In this document: piece after piece, positions 1 through 6,201 of the stretch
Layout of the letters: each line of letters starts with the position of its first letter
Numbering within the stretch: position 1 is the first letter of the stretch
Source of the DNA: an uncultured Collinsella sp.
Lineage (GTDB): Bacteria; Actinomycetota; Coriobacteriia; Coriobacteriales; Coriobacteriaceae
NCBI GenBank assembly: GCA_902478765.1
Contig: CABSMN010000007.1
Span: forward strand, 1 to 14,832
DNA: 14,832 nucleotides
Reading direction: 5' to 3'
Position numbers and translations under genes: made by a program
The notes under the pieces: generated by a model
What the model saw: only the letters and a program-made list of their open reading frames with translations
Database searches by the model: none
Told to the model about the DNA's origin: nothing

Positions 1-55
1 AACCCGCGACCCCAACCTTGGCAAGGTTGTGCTCTACCAACTGAGCCATGTCCGC
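1..55 (-). tRNA. tRNA-Gly(GCC), 3' end cut off by window edge
   Basis: Reading the minus strand, the 5' end GCGGACA begins at 55, followed by a D-arm containing GGCTCAGTTGGTAGAGC. The anticodon stem is CAACC/GGTTG (13-17 with 25-29) around the loop TTGCCAA (18-24), with anticodon GCC at 20-22. The T-arm begins near the window edge (GCGGGTT) and the rest of the gene, including the 3' acceptor strand, lies outside. The structure and anticodon position are clear, so identity is confident even though the gene is partial. Confidence 0.93.
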
Positions 56-67
56 TTGCGGGTTATT

Positions 68-113
68 AATTTACGCGAGTTGTCCAAAAGACGCAAGTAC
101 TTTTTTCAAAAAA
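68..113 (-). promoter_or_regulatory. Promoter of tRNA-Gly with A/T-rich upstream block
   Basis: On the minus strand a -35-like TTGCGT (91-96) and a -10-like TAAATT (68-73) are separated by exactly 17 nt, placing transcription start near 61, a few bases before the mature tRNA end at 55. Immediately upstream, bases 93-113 form an A/T-rich block (TTTTTTGAAAAAAGT then ACTTGC) that recurs with one difference in front of tRNA-Leu at 3564-3584. The block could act as an UP element or a protein site; that part is inference. Confidence 0.7.
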
Positions 114-160
114 CTTGTCTGCCGCATGTTCTTAGTAGCTAAACGCGCTAAAGCGATTGG

Positions 161-907
161 CTAGGCACACGATTCCAGCGCTCCGCTAAACAGCTTCACC
201 ATCTGCACGCGCGTGCCGGCGCCGTCCGTACGACGAGCAACCTCCACGTTATCGACGAGCATACGCATAAGCTTGATGCCACGGCCGCGTTCCTCGGATG
301 CGACCGGTTCGATCGTTTCATCGATAGAATAGCCGGCACCTCGATCAAGTACCTCAACCACAACGCGATCGCCATAGGCCTGAACCGTCAGGACGCACCC
401 GATACCGCCCGCATGGTCATAGGCATTACCCAGCGCCTCCCCCGACGCCAATGCGACATCGTAGCGCTCGTCACGGCGCAACGGAAGCGATTCAAGGAGT
501 TCGGCGATGCGATGTCGGTAGTATGGAAGATTCTCGATACCCTGACGGACCTCGACGCTCTTACTCCAGCGAGGCAGCTCCCCCACCGGAATGGCGGGAA
601 TAGACTCCCGTGCCGGCCCCGCGACATGAAGGATATCGACAAGACGAGCAATCTCCAAAAAGCGAACAACTTCACCTGATGCATTGACGAGCGAAAGCAG
701 GCCTTCTCGCCTCATGAGCTCACGAGCGCGCGTAAGCAGGAATGCCAAGCCCGTCGAATCGATAAAGCTAACAGCCTGACAGTTGATGACAACACGACGC
801 ACGCCGCGGCCAATCAAAGCATCCAACCGCCGACGCAGCGCAGGCACCGTGGCGATGTCGATATCGCCTGGTGGCGTCAAAACCGCTATGTCATTCCACT
901 CATTCAT
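161..907 (-). CDS. STAS-HATPase fusion: anti-sigma antagonist joined to RsbW-like serine kinase
   Basis: About 248 residues with two domains. The N-terminal ~100 residues are a STAS domain of the SpoIIAA/RsbV type, with the phospho-acceptor motif DSTG at residues 50-53 (Ser51). The C-terminal half is a GHKL ATPase of the RsbW/SpoIIAB type: N-box with Glu157 and Asn161 (GEALGNAYDHA), G1 box DRGAG at 188-192, and glycine-rich ERGRGIKLM at about 206-214. In known systems the RsbW-type kinase phosphorylates the STAS serine and binds a sigma factor; here both partners lie in one chain. It follows the PP2C phosphatase gene in the same reading frame after a single TAG (986-988), so the pair is probably co-transcribed. 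Start is uncertain: ATG at 905-907 gives a normal STAS N-terminus, but TTG at 923-925 (six residues longer) is possible; both ribosome sites are weak. The target sigma factor is not in the window. Confidence 0.88.
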   Translation of the reverse strand: MNEWNDIAVLTPPGDIDIATVPALRRRLDALIGRGVRRVVINCQAVSFIDSTGLAFLLTRARELMRREGLLSLVNASGEVVRFLEIARLVDILHVAGPARESIPAIPVGELPRWSKSVEVRQGIENLPYYRHRIAELLESLPLRRDERYDVALASGEALGNAYDHAGGIGCVLTVQAYGDRVVVEVLDRGAGYSIDETIEPVASEERGRGIKLMRMLVDNVEVARRTDGAGTRVQMVKLFSGALESCA

Positions 908-985
908 ACGACCATGGTTCCCCAAAAAAGCCCACTCGATGCATTCGTTTCCCCAACCGTGCGGATTCAGCCCGCTCAGCGTCGT

Positions 986-3331
986 CTATGAACGACCCCG
1001 TAAAAACTCAAGGGACACCAATGCAATGTCATCGTCCAGCGCCGATTCGGTAAATCGGTCAAGCTCGCCCAAGACCTTGCCGCAAATGCCCGACACGCCC
1101 TCCCCCGAAACAGAAAGCAGAAGATCGCGCAAGCGCTGCTCGCCAAAGAACGCTCCGGCGCGGTCGCGGGCCTCAATCGTTCCATCCGTATACATGAAGA
1201 GCATGTCGCCAGGAGCGAACGTAAACACGCCTGTCTCGTACACCATGCTCTCAAAGGCACCGATTACACCCGATTGACATCCAAGCAGCTCGACCTCTCC
1301 CCCACGTGCCTCGCCGCCACCCAGCGGCATCGACTCTGGCCTAATGACCATGGTCGGAGGATGGCCCGCCGAACAATACGTTGCGCGTCCGGCCTTAAGG
1401 TCAATCTTGGCGATAAAGGCCGTCACGAACGTCTCGACCCTCGAAAAGCCCATGAGCATGCTGTTAAGGGAGCGTGCCATGCGGGCCGGTCCAGCGCCCT
1501 CCCAGGCATATGCCGTCAGGGCCGTCTTGACGAGCGCAGACATCGATGCGGCCTCAATGCCTTTGCCAGACACATCACCCAGAATCATGACGGCGCAGTC
1601 GTCGGGAAGACGGATGAGCGTATAGAAATCGCCGCCGACCAACGCCGAGTTCGTGGCCGACAGGTACACCGAATCGGTTGCGATACCCGGAACATCCCCC
1701 AGGGAATTTCTCATGCCGATCTGAAGGGTCTGAGCAATATGGCGCTCCTCGCGCTTTTGAGATTCGCCCTCGTAGATCAGTTCAAAGTCATGCGCTAAGT
1801 GCACCAAGTAGTCATATTCAAGGTCATCAATCGGCTCTTGGCTACCATCACGAAGCAGCAGCGCGCGCGTCGTCGGGCTCTTCGCAACAGAAGCAGGAAC
1901 AATCGCGTCGTTACTGTGCTTGCCATCACCCTCAGAGCGCGGGCGCCCCGCCTCGATGCCGGAGTCGACGTAGAGACCTTGACAAGGCAGACCATGCGCC
2001 CTAAGCCAGCCTCCCATAGGCATCGATTCGTCAACGCGAGTTATACGGACGTGTTTAAGGTCCTCGGCACTCGTGCCGCCCAAAACAGATGCCTCAAAGC
2101 CATCAGGGCCAGCCCCCAGACGTGCCGCCGGCGCCGTCGTGGAAAAGAAAAGCTTCTCGGGATCGTCCGGCAAAGCAACGCGACTGCCGCCTTCAAAATC
2201 TATGACGTAGGAATCCAGACTGGCGTCATACTCAATAGGGCAAAAATGGCAGTTGAGCATATTGCAGATCTCGGACGATACCGCCTGGGTAGCCGCGGCG
2301 GAATCGTCTAGAAAGGTAAACAACTCATCCCGCAAGACATTGAGCGAGCGGCCAAGCTCGGCCGTGCGACGGGAGCGAAGGCTCGATGCCATGCCGACCA
2401 GCTGGATAGACAGGTAATCGCAAATGACCTCAAGTACATTAACATCATAAGCGAGCGGTGCCTGGGGGCGTTTCCAACCAACTTCCAGCACGCCGAGGAT
2501 CTGCGTACCGTAAAAAACGGGAAGACAGATTTCACTGCGGTACGGAGGCATATCCTGCATGCGCAACAGGTGCTTAGAACGATTATCCAGGTCCATGAAC
2601 ATACCGGAGGCGGCCTTATCGCCCTCAAGGTCCTGTTGAATCGACAAGCGACAGGCACGCGACTCGCGAAGAACATACGTCGGAATGCCAGCGCCATACG
2701 GCAAAAACTCGGGCAGGTAGCTGTCGAGCAGCTCCTCGGAAACACCGCGGAGCTTAAAGCCGCCGCTCTCAGAAAAATAGATAGCAGCACCCGAAGCATC
2801 GAGCGTTCCTACAAGCTGGTTCAAAACGGTATCAAGCAGGGTGGGTAACTCATCGGAGCCCACAGTGCTCATAATGACCGAGAGCGTGCCAGAGAGACGC
2901 TTGTTCGCCACTCTAAGCTCCGATAACGCACGCTTGAGTTGCCGGTCGTGAGAATACTGTTCCTCAATACTGTGAAGCGCCACCAGGACACGTGGCGCGC
3001 GGCGCCCAAAGATACGTGGAGGCGTTACGGAGCCTGCGCGAACCAATACGGGAATAAAGGAGCCATCGCTCAGCTTGAGCATCAGTTCGCTCTCGGAGCC
3101 ATCAGTTTCAAATGGCAAACGATGTTCCGTCGCACGTTCAAAAGCGGACGAGTACAGGACGTCTTTAACATCTCCACCGATGACGTCGGCGCGTTCCTCG
3201 CACATCAAACCAAGTAAGCGATTATTCACATGCAGAATGGTTCCGTCGAGCTCGCAGATGATGACAGCATCGCTCGTGATCTCGACTAGTTGGGCAACGT
3301 CTGCCCACTCGTTGCGCTCAAGCGTTTCCAT
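986..3331 (-). CDS. PAS-GAF-PP2C (SpoIIE/RsbU-type) sensor phosphatase
   Basis: A 781-residue soluble protein with no membrane segment. Residues ~10-125 look like a PAS domain (AVIICELDGTILHVNN), ~150-315 a GAF domain, ~330-525 a degenerate GAF-like region with a Cys cluster (CNMLNCHFC), and ~526-776 a PP2C/SpoIIE serine phosphatase. Metal-binding motifs are intact: GGDFY (Asp568), GDVSGKG (Asp586), YTDGT (Asp716) and DDD (766-768). Proteins of this family dephosphorylate STAS-domain antagonists in response to a signal sensed by the N-terminal domains, and the STAS-kinase gene lies 78 bp downstream. I chose ATG at 3329-3331 because GTGAGG sits 6 nt upstream; the GTG at 3341-3343 would add four residues but has no ribosome site. 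The ligand of the PAS/GAF part cannot be told from sequence. Its start lies 26 nt beyond the tRNA-Leu terminator, leaving little room for a promoter of its own. Confidence 0.9.
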   Translation of the reverse strand: METLERNEWADVAQLVEITSDAVIICELDGTILHVNNRLLGLMCEERADVIGGDVKDVLYSSAFERATEHRLPFETDGSESELMLKLSDGSFIPVLVRAGSVTPPRIFGRRAPRVLVALHSIEEQYSHDRQLKRALSELRVANKRLSGTLSVIMSTVGSDELPTLLDTVLNQLVGTLDASGAAIYFSESGGFKLRGVSEELLDSYLPEFLPYGAGIPTYVLRESRACRLSIQQDLEGDKAASGMFMDLDNRSKHLLRMQDMPPYRSEICLPVFYGTQILGVLEVGWKRPQAPLAYDVNVLEVICDYLSIQLVGMASSLRSRRTAELGRSLNVLRDELFTFLDDSAAATQAVSSEICNMLNCHFCPIEYDASLDSYVIDFEGGSRVALPDDPEKLFFSTTAPAARLGAGPDGFEASVLGGTSAEDLKHVRITRVDESMPMGGWLRAHGLPCQGLYVDSGIEAGRPRSEGDGKHSNDAIVPASVAKSPTTRALLLRDGSQEPIDDLEYDYLVHLAHDFELIYEGESQKREERHIAQTLQIGMRNSLGDVPGIATDSVYLSATNSALVGGDFYTLIRLPDDCAVMILGDVSGKGIEAASMSALVKTALTAYAWEGAGPARMARSLNSMLMGFSRVETFVTAFIAKIDLKAGRATYCSAGHPPTMVIRPESMPLGGGEARGGEVELLGCQSGVIGAFESMVYETGVFTFAPGDMLFMYTDGTIEARDRAGAFFGEQRLRDLLLSVSGEGVSGICGKVLGELDRFTESALDDDIALVSLEFLRGRS

Positions 3332-3356
3332 CGTGGACCTCACCGTCTATCGGTAA

Positions 3357-3380
3357 CAAAAAAGCCTCCGAAGAGGCTTC
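3357..3380 (-). terminator. Rho-independent terminator after tRNA-Leu
   Basis: On the minus strand AAGCCTC-TTCG-GAGGCTT forms a 7-bp stem with a TTCG tetraloop, followed by a T-run (3358-3363). It begins 11 nt after the CCA end of tRNA-Leu, so it should end the tRNA transcript. It also stands only 26 nt ahead of the phosphatase start codon. Confidence 0.9.
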
Positions 3381-3390
3381 TCAAATGCGA

Positions 3391-3480
3391 TGGTGTCGGA
3401 GGCGGGACTTGAACCCGCATGACCAAAAAGCGGTCACTAGCACCTCAAGCTAGCGCGTCTGCCAATTCCGCCACTCCGAC
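3391..3480 (-). tRNA. tRNA-Leu(GAG), with encoded CCA
   Basis: A complete class II tRNA: acceptor GTCGGAG (5' end at 3480) pairs with CTCCGAC, then A and an encoded CCA (3391-3393). The anticodon stem CTAGC/GCTAG flanks the loop TTGAGGT (3442-3448), anticodon GAG at 3444-3446. A long variable arm (TGACCGC-TTTT-TGGTCA region) and a T-arm GCGGGTTCAAGTCCCGC fit leucine tRNA. It has its own promoter and terminator. Confidence 0.96.
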
Positions 3481-3538
3481 ATGCTATGTTGTTGATTCGC
3501 GGTTCGTTTTCTTGGACCCGCGCGTTCAACGAGGAAGA

Positions 3539-3584
3539 TAATAACCTATGATTCGAGAACTGTGCAAGCACTTTTTTCAAAAAA
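3539..3584 (-). promoter_or_regulatory. Promoter of tRNA-Leu with shared A/T-rich block
   Basis: On the minus strand TTGCAC (3562-3567) and TTATTA (3539-3544) are spaced by 17 nt, giving a start near 3532 and a leader of about 50 nt before the tRNA. The upstream block at 3564-3584 differs at one position from the one at 93-113. Here ACTTTTTT-G-AAAAAAGT (minus strand) is a perfect 8-bp palindrome around one base, directly abutting the -35. Confidence 0.75.
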
Positions 3585-3624
3585 GTTTACGAATTTGTAA
3601 ATGCGCAGGTAGACTGACCTGTTC

Positions 3625-3749
3625 GGGCCGGAATGAGGTTGCTTTCCAACGCGTCCTCGGGCATGCGACATTATTTTGATCCGCGCTTCGCGCTACAAAA
3701 TAATGCCGCCCCCTGCGGAATGCGTTGGAAAGCAACCTCATTCCGGCCC
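3625..3749. repeat. Giant nested hairpin A (28-bp perfect inverted repeat)
   Basis: The arms 3625-3652 and 3722-3749 are perfect reverse complements over 28 bp, beginning GGGCCGGAATGAGG on the outside and ending CCAACGC inside. Nested within are a perfect 10-bp stem, CATTATTTTG (3669-3678) with its complement at 3696-3705, and a small GCGC-TTC-GCGC hairpin at 3683-3693. Whole element 125 nt. No flanking target duplication and no coding sequence. Its outer arm resembles that of the 3933-4064 element. Function unknown; it could be a mobile miniature element, a structured RNA or a DNA cruciform site. Confidence 0.9.
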
Positions 3750-3810
3750 TAGAAGTATGCACTCCGGGCACAGTTCTCAAATATGTTCTGGGGCTAATAC
3801 ATAATTTAGT

Positions 3811-3829
3811 GGCTCGGCTTTGCCGAGCC
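3811..3829. repeat. Small perfect hairpin, 8-bp stem
   Basis: GGCTCGGC-TTT-GCCGAGCC, 8-bp perfect stem with a 3-nt loop. It is 11 nt from the next hairpin at 3840. No T-run follows on either strand, so it is at best a weak terminator; it could protect or end the 3' part of the opp transcript. Confidence 0.75.
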
Positions 3830-3839
3830 CTTATATGGG

Positions 3840-3865
3840 GAGGCCGGAGCTAAAGCTCCGGCCTC
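3840..3865. repeat. Small perfect hairpin, 11-bp stem
   Basis: GAGGCCGGAGC-TAAA-GCTCCGGCCTC, 11-bp perfect GC-rich stem with a 4-nt loop. It is symmetric and could work on either strand. It lacks a T-run on the minus strand; it may be an actinobacterial-style terminator without a U-tail or an intergenic repeat. Confidence 0.75.
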
Positions 3866-3932
3866 GCTCAATTTCCTATTAGATTAAGTGAGCGATCGAG
3901 GAATCGCACTCCCCCTCTGCCGCGTTAACGTA

Positions 3933-4064
3933 GGGCCCGCTCTGGAGTTGCCTTTCAGAACATTCCGCAGACCAGGAAGCCCCCTTATCCGCAGCTCCGA
4001 AGGAGCAGGATAAGAGGGCTTCCATGGTCGAGGACGTTCTGAAAGGCAACTCCAGAGCGGGCCC
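3933..4064. repeat. Giant nested hairpin B (29-bp perfect inverted repeat)
   Basis: The arms 3933-3961 and 4036-4064 are perfect reverse complements over 29 bp (outer end GGGCCCGCTCTGGAG, inner end TTTCAGAAC). Inside, 3975-3990 pairs with 4008-4023 (16 positions, one C/A mismatch), extended by GACCA/TGGTC (3970-3974 with 4025-4029) across one bulged base; the tip is GCTCC-GAA-GGAGC (3994-4006). Whole element 132 nt. Its edge is 14 nt beyond the oppF stop codon, so it would form in the opp mRNA 3' end, but no T-run follows. Confidence 0.9.
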
Positions 4065-4078
4065 GGACAGTTCACCGA

Positions 4079-5107
4079 CTACAGGTCGATGTGCGATTCC
4101 TTGATCGGGAACGGCTCGGCGAAGTGGCAGGCGCAGCAGTGACCCGGTGCAACTTCCTTAAACTCAGGAAGCTTCTCTGAGCAGATGCCCTGCGCGATCG
4201 GGCAACGCGTGTGGAAACGGCAGCCGGTCGGCGGATCCAGCGGCGACGGCGGATCGCCGGCGAGGATGATACGCTTGCGGGTCTTCTGGATATCCGGATC
4301 GGGCACCGGCACAGCAGATAGCAGCGACTGCGTGTACGGATGGTGAGGCTCGCTATAGAGCGTCTTCCAGTCCGAAACCTCGACCATCTTGCCCAGATAC
4401 ATAACGGCAACGCGATCGGAGATGTGCTGCACGACGGACAGGTCGTGGGCGATAAACAGATACGCCGTACCAAACTTGTCCTGAAGTTCCTTGAGCAGGT
4501 TCAGAACCTGGGCCTGAATGGAAACATCCAGAGCGGAAACGGGCTCGTCGCAGATGATCAGCTTGGGCTTCAAAGCGAAGGCGCGGGCGATGCCGACACG
4601 CTGACGCTGACCGCCCGAGAACTCGTGCGGATAGCGGTTGATGTGCTCGGGGTTCAGTCCAACGACGTCGAGAAGCTCGCGAACACGCTCGATACGCTCC
4701 TCCTTGGTGCCCACGCCGTGAATAGTCATGGGCTCGGAGACGATCTCGCCGATGGTCATACGGGGGTTCAGCGAAGCATAGGGGTCCTGGAAGATGAACT
4801 GCATCTCGCGACGCATGTCCTTGATCTCATGCTTGCTCATCTCGGCAACATCTTTGCCCTGGAAGAACACCTTGCCGGCAGTCGGCTGGGTCAGGCGCAT
4901 AATCGTGCGGCCCGTGGTGGACTTACCGCAACCAGACTCGCCAACCAGACCAAAGGTCTCGCCAGGATAAATCTCAAACGAGATGTCGTTCACAGCAGAG
5001 ACGACGCGCTTGGAAAAGCGCTTGGCGAACATGCCGGACTCGGCGGGGAATTCCTTAGAGAGGTGCTCGACCTTCAGCAGCGGAGTGCGCTCGTTCTTAT
5101 CTGCCAT
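4079..5107 (-). CDS. oppF: Oligopeptide/dipeptide ABC transporter ATP-binding protein OppF/DppF
   Basis: A 342-residue cytoplasmic ATPase, one of the two different nucleotide-binding subunits of the peptide importer. Walker A GESGCGKST at 56-64, Q-loop Gln107 (FIFQDP), signature FSGGQ at 163-167, Walker B LIICDEP at 183-189 and the switch His221 (IAHDLS) are intact. The C-terminal oligopeptide-type extension carries the Cys set 296, 302, 309 and 324/325/327, which in this family can bind an Fe-S cluster. It is the last gene of the operon: its ATG follows the oppD stop TAA with no gap, with GGGAGGCGAGG upstream as ribosome site, so translation is likely coupled. OppF versus DppF cannot be separated from sequence alone; the A-B-C-D-F order favours opp. 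Confidence 0.95.
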   Translation of the reverse strand: MADKNERTPLLKVEHLSKEFPAESGMFAKRFSKRVVSAVNDISFEIYPGETFGLVGESGCGKSTTGRTIMRLTQPTAGKVFFQGKDVAEMSKHEIKDMRREMQFIFQDPYASLNPRMTIGEIVSEPMTIHGVGTKEERIERVRELLDVVGLNPEHINRYPHEFSGGQRQRVGIARAFALKPKLIICDEPVSALDVSIQAQVLNLLKELQDKFGTAYLFIAHDLSVVQHISDRVAVMYLGKMVEVSDWKTLYSEPHHPYTQSLLSAVPVPDPDIQKTRKRIILAGDPPSPLDPPTGCRFHTRCPIAQGICSEKLPEFKEVAPGHCCACHFAEPFPIKESHIDL

Positions 5108-6199
5108 TTACGCCTCGCCTCCCTTCTCGGAATCCTTGCGCGTACGGGACGTCGCAGGAGCATTCTTGAGGAACTCGGGGTCGCCGGAGTAGTGGCACGC
5201 GGAATAATGGCCAGACTCAGTGACAACACGCTCAGGACGCTGCTTGCGGCACTTATCGGTCGCATAGGGGCAACGAGGCGAGAACACGCAACCCTCGGGC
5301 AGGTTCATGAGCGAGGGCGGGTTGCCGTGAATCGGCGTCAGCGGCTTCTTCTCATCGATAGCCTGCTCCGGGATGGAGCGGATAAGGCCCCAGGTGTAGG
5401 GATGACGGCTCTCGTAGAAGATCTCTTCGGCAGTACCGAACTCGACGGGACGGCCGGCGTACATAACCATGATCTTATCGGCCATATCGGCGACAACGCC
5501 AAGGTCGTGGGTGATCATGATAATGGCGTTGCCGTTCTTCTCCTGCATTTCCTGCATCAGCTCAATAATCTGAGCCTGGATGGTAACGTCCAGAGCAGTC
5601 GTGGGCTCATCGGCAATCAGGATATCGGGATCGCAGGCAAGCGCCATGGCAATCATGACGCGCTGACGCATACCGCCGGAGAACTGGTGCGGATACTCGT
5701 TGACGCGCTTCTCGGGCTCGGGAATGCCAACGAGGTCCAAAAGCTCGGTGGCGCGCTTGAGCGCCTCCTGCTTGGAGTAGCCACGGTGCAGACGAAGTCC
5801 CTCGCCCACCTGCTTGCCGATCTTATAGACCGGGTTCAGGGAGGTCATAGGATCCTGGAAGATCATCGCGATATCGTTGCCGCGAATATGCTGCATTTCT
5901 TCCTCGGTCATCTCGAGGATCGAACGACCGCGGTAGCGAACGTCGCCGCCCTCAATCTTTCCCGGAGGCATCGAGATGAGGCCCATGATGGTCATGGCGG
6001 TCACGGACTTACCAGAGCCGGACTCACCGACGACACCCAGGGTCTCACCGCGATCGAGCGTGTAGGACACGCCATCGACAGCGCGAACGACGCCATCCTC
6101 GGTGTGGAAATACATCTTAAGGTCATCGACCTCGAGCAGATGCTGGCCCTCGGGAACCGGCTGGTCCTTCAGGTCCACATAGTTCTTGTTCTTCTTCAT
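5108..6199 (-). CDS. oppD: Oligopeptide/dipeptide ABC transporter ATP-binding protein OppD/DppD
   Basis: A 363-residue ATPase that pairs with OppF to power peptide import. Walker A GESGSGKS at 58-65, Q-loop Gln115 ([11 protein letters not shown]), signature FSGGM at 173-177, Walker B ILIADEP at 193-199, His231 (ITHDLGVV). The C-terminal peptide-transporter domain has Cys304, Cys310, Cys317 and Cys335, the usual four-Cys pattern. A charged Lys/Arg/Glu-rich tail of ~20 residues ends the protein. Its ATG is 2 nt after the oppC stop; GAAGGA inside the end of oppC serves as a ribosome site at 9 nt. Intact, normal length. Confidence 0.95.
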   Translation of the reverse strand: MKKNKNYVDLKDQPVPEGQHLLEVDDLKMYFHTEDGVVRAVDGVSYTLDRGETLGVVGESGSGKSVTAMTIMGLISMPPGKIEGGDVRYRGRSILEMTEEEMQHIRGNDIAMIFQDPMTSLNPVYKIGKQVGEGLRLHRGYSKQEALKRATELLDLVGIPEPEKRVNEYPHQFSGGMRQRVMIAMALACDPDILIADEPTTALDVTIQAQIIELMQEMQEKNGNAIIMITHDLGVVADMADKIMVMYAGRPVEFGTAEEIFYESRHPYTWGLIRSIPEQAIDEKKPLTPIHGNPPSLMNLPEGCVFSPRCPYATDKCRKQRPERVVTESGHYSACHYSGDPEFLKNAPATSRTRKDSEKGGEA

Positions 6200-6201
6200 C
6201 C

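Larger units (their letters stand above)
3585..4078. other. Gene-free, hairpin-rich stretch between oppF and tRNA-Leu
   Basis: About 0.5 kb with no credible coding region. It lies downstream of the opp operon and upstream of the tRNA-Leu promoter, and holds four strong palindromes (3625-3749, 3811-3829, 3840-3865, 3933-4064) plus a weak 5-bp one near 3892-3907. None is followed by a convincing T-run on the minus strand. No conserved protein motif is readable in any frame. Confidence 0.8.

Noticed and set aside
3625..3749. Target-site duplication around the giant hairpins as proof of transposition
   Set aside because: I compared both flanks of each element and found no matching direct repeat; mobility stays a hypothesis.
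3577..3780. Possible small protein across hairpin A
   Set aside because: The frame only spans palindromic sequence, lacks a ribosome site and resembles no protein.
3625..4064. CRISPR array or retron
   Set aside because: There are only two related palindromes with different interiors, no evenly spaced direct repeats, and no cas or reverse transcriptase gene in the window.
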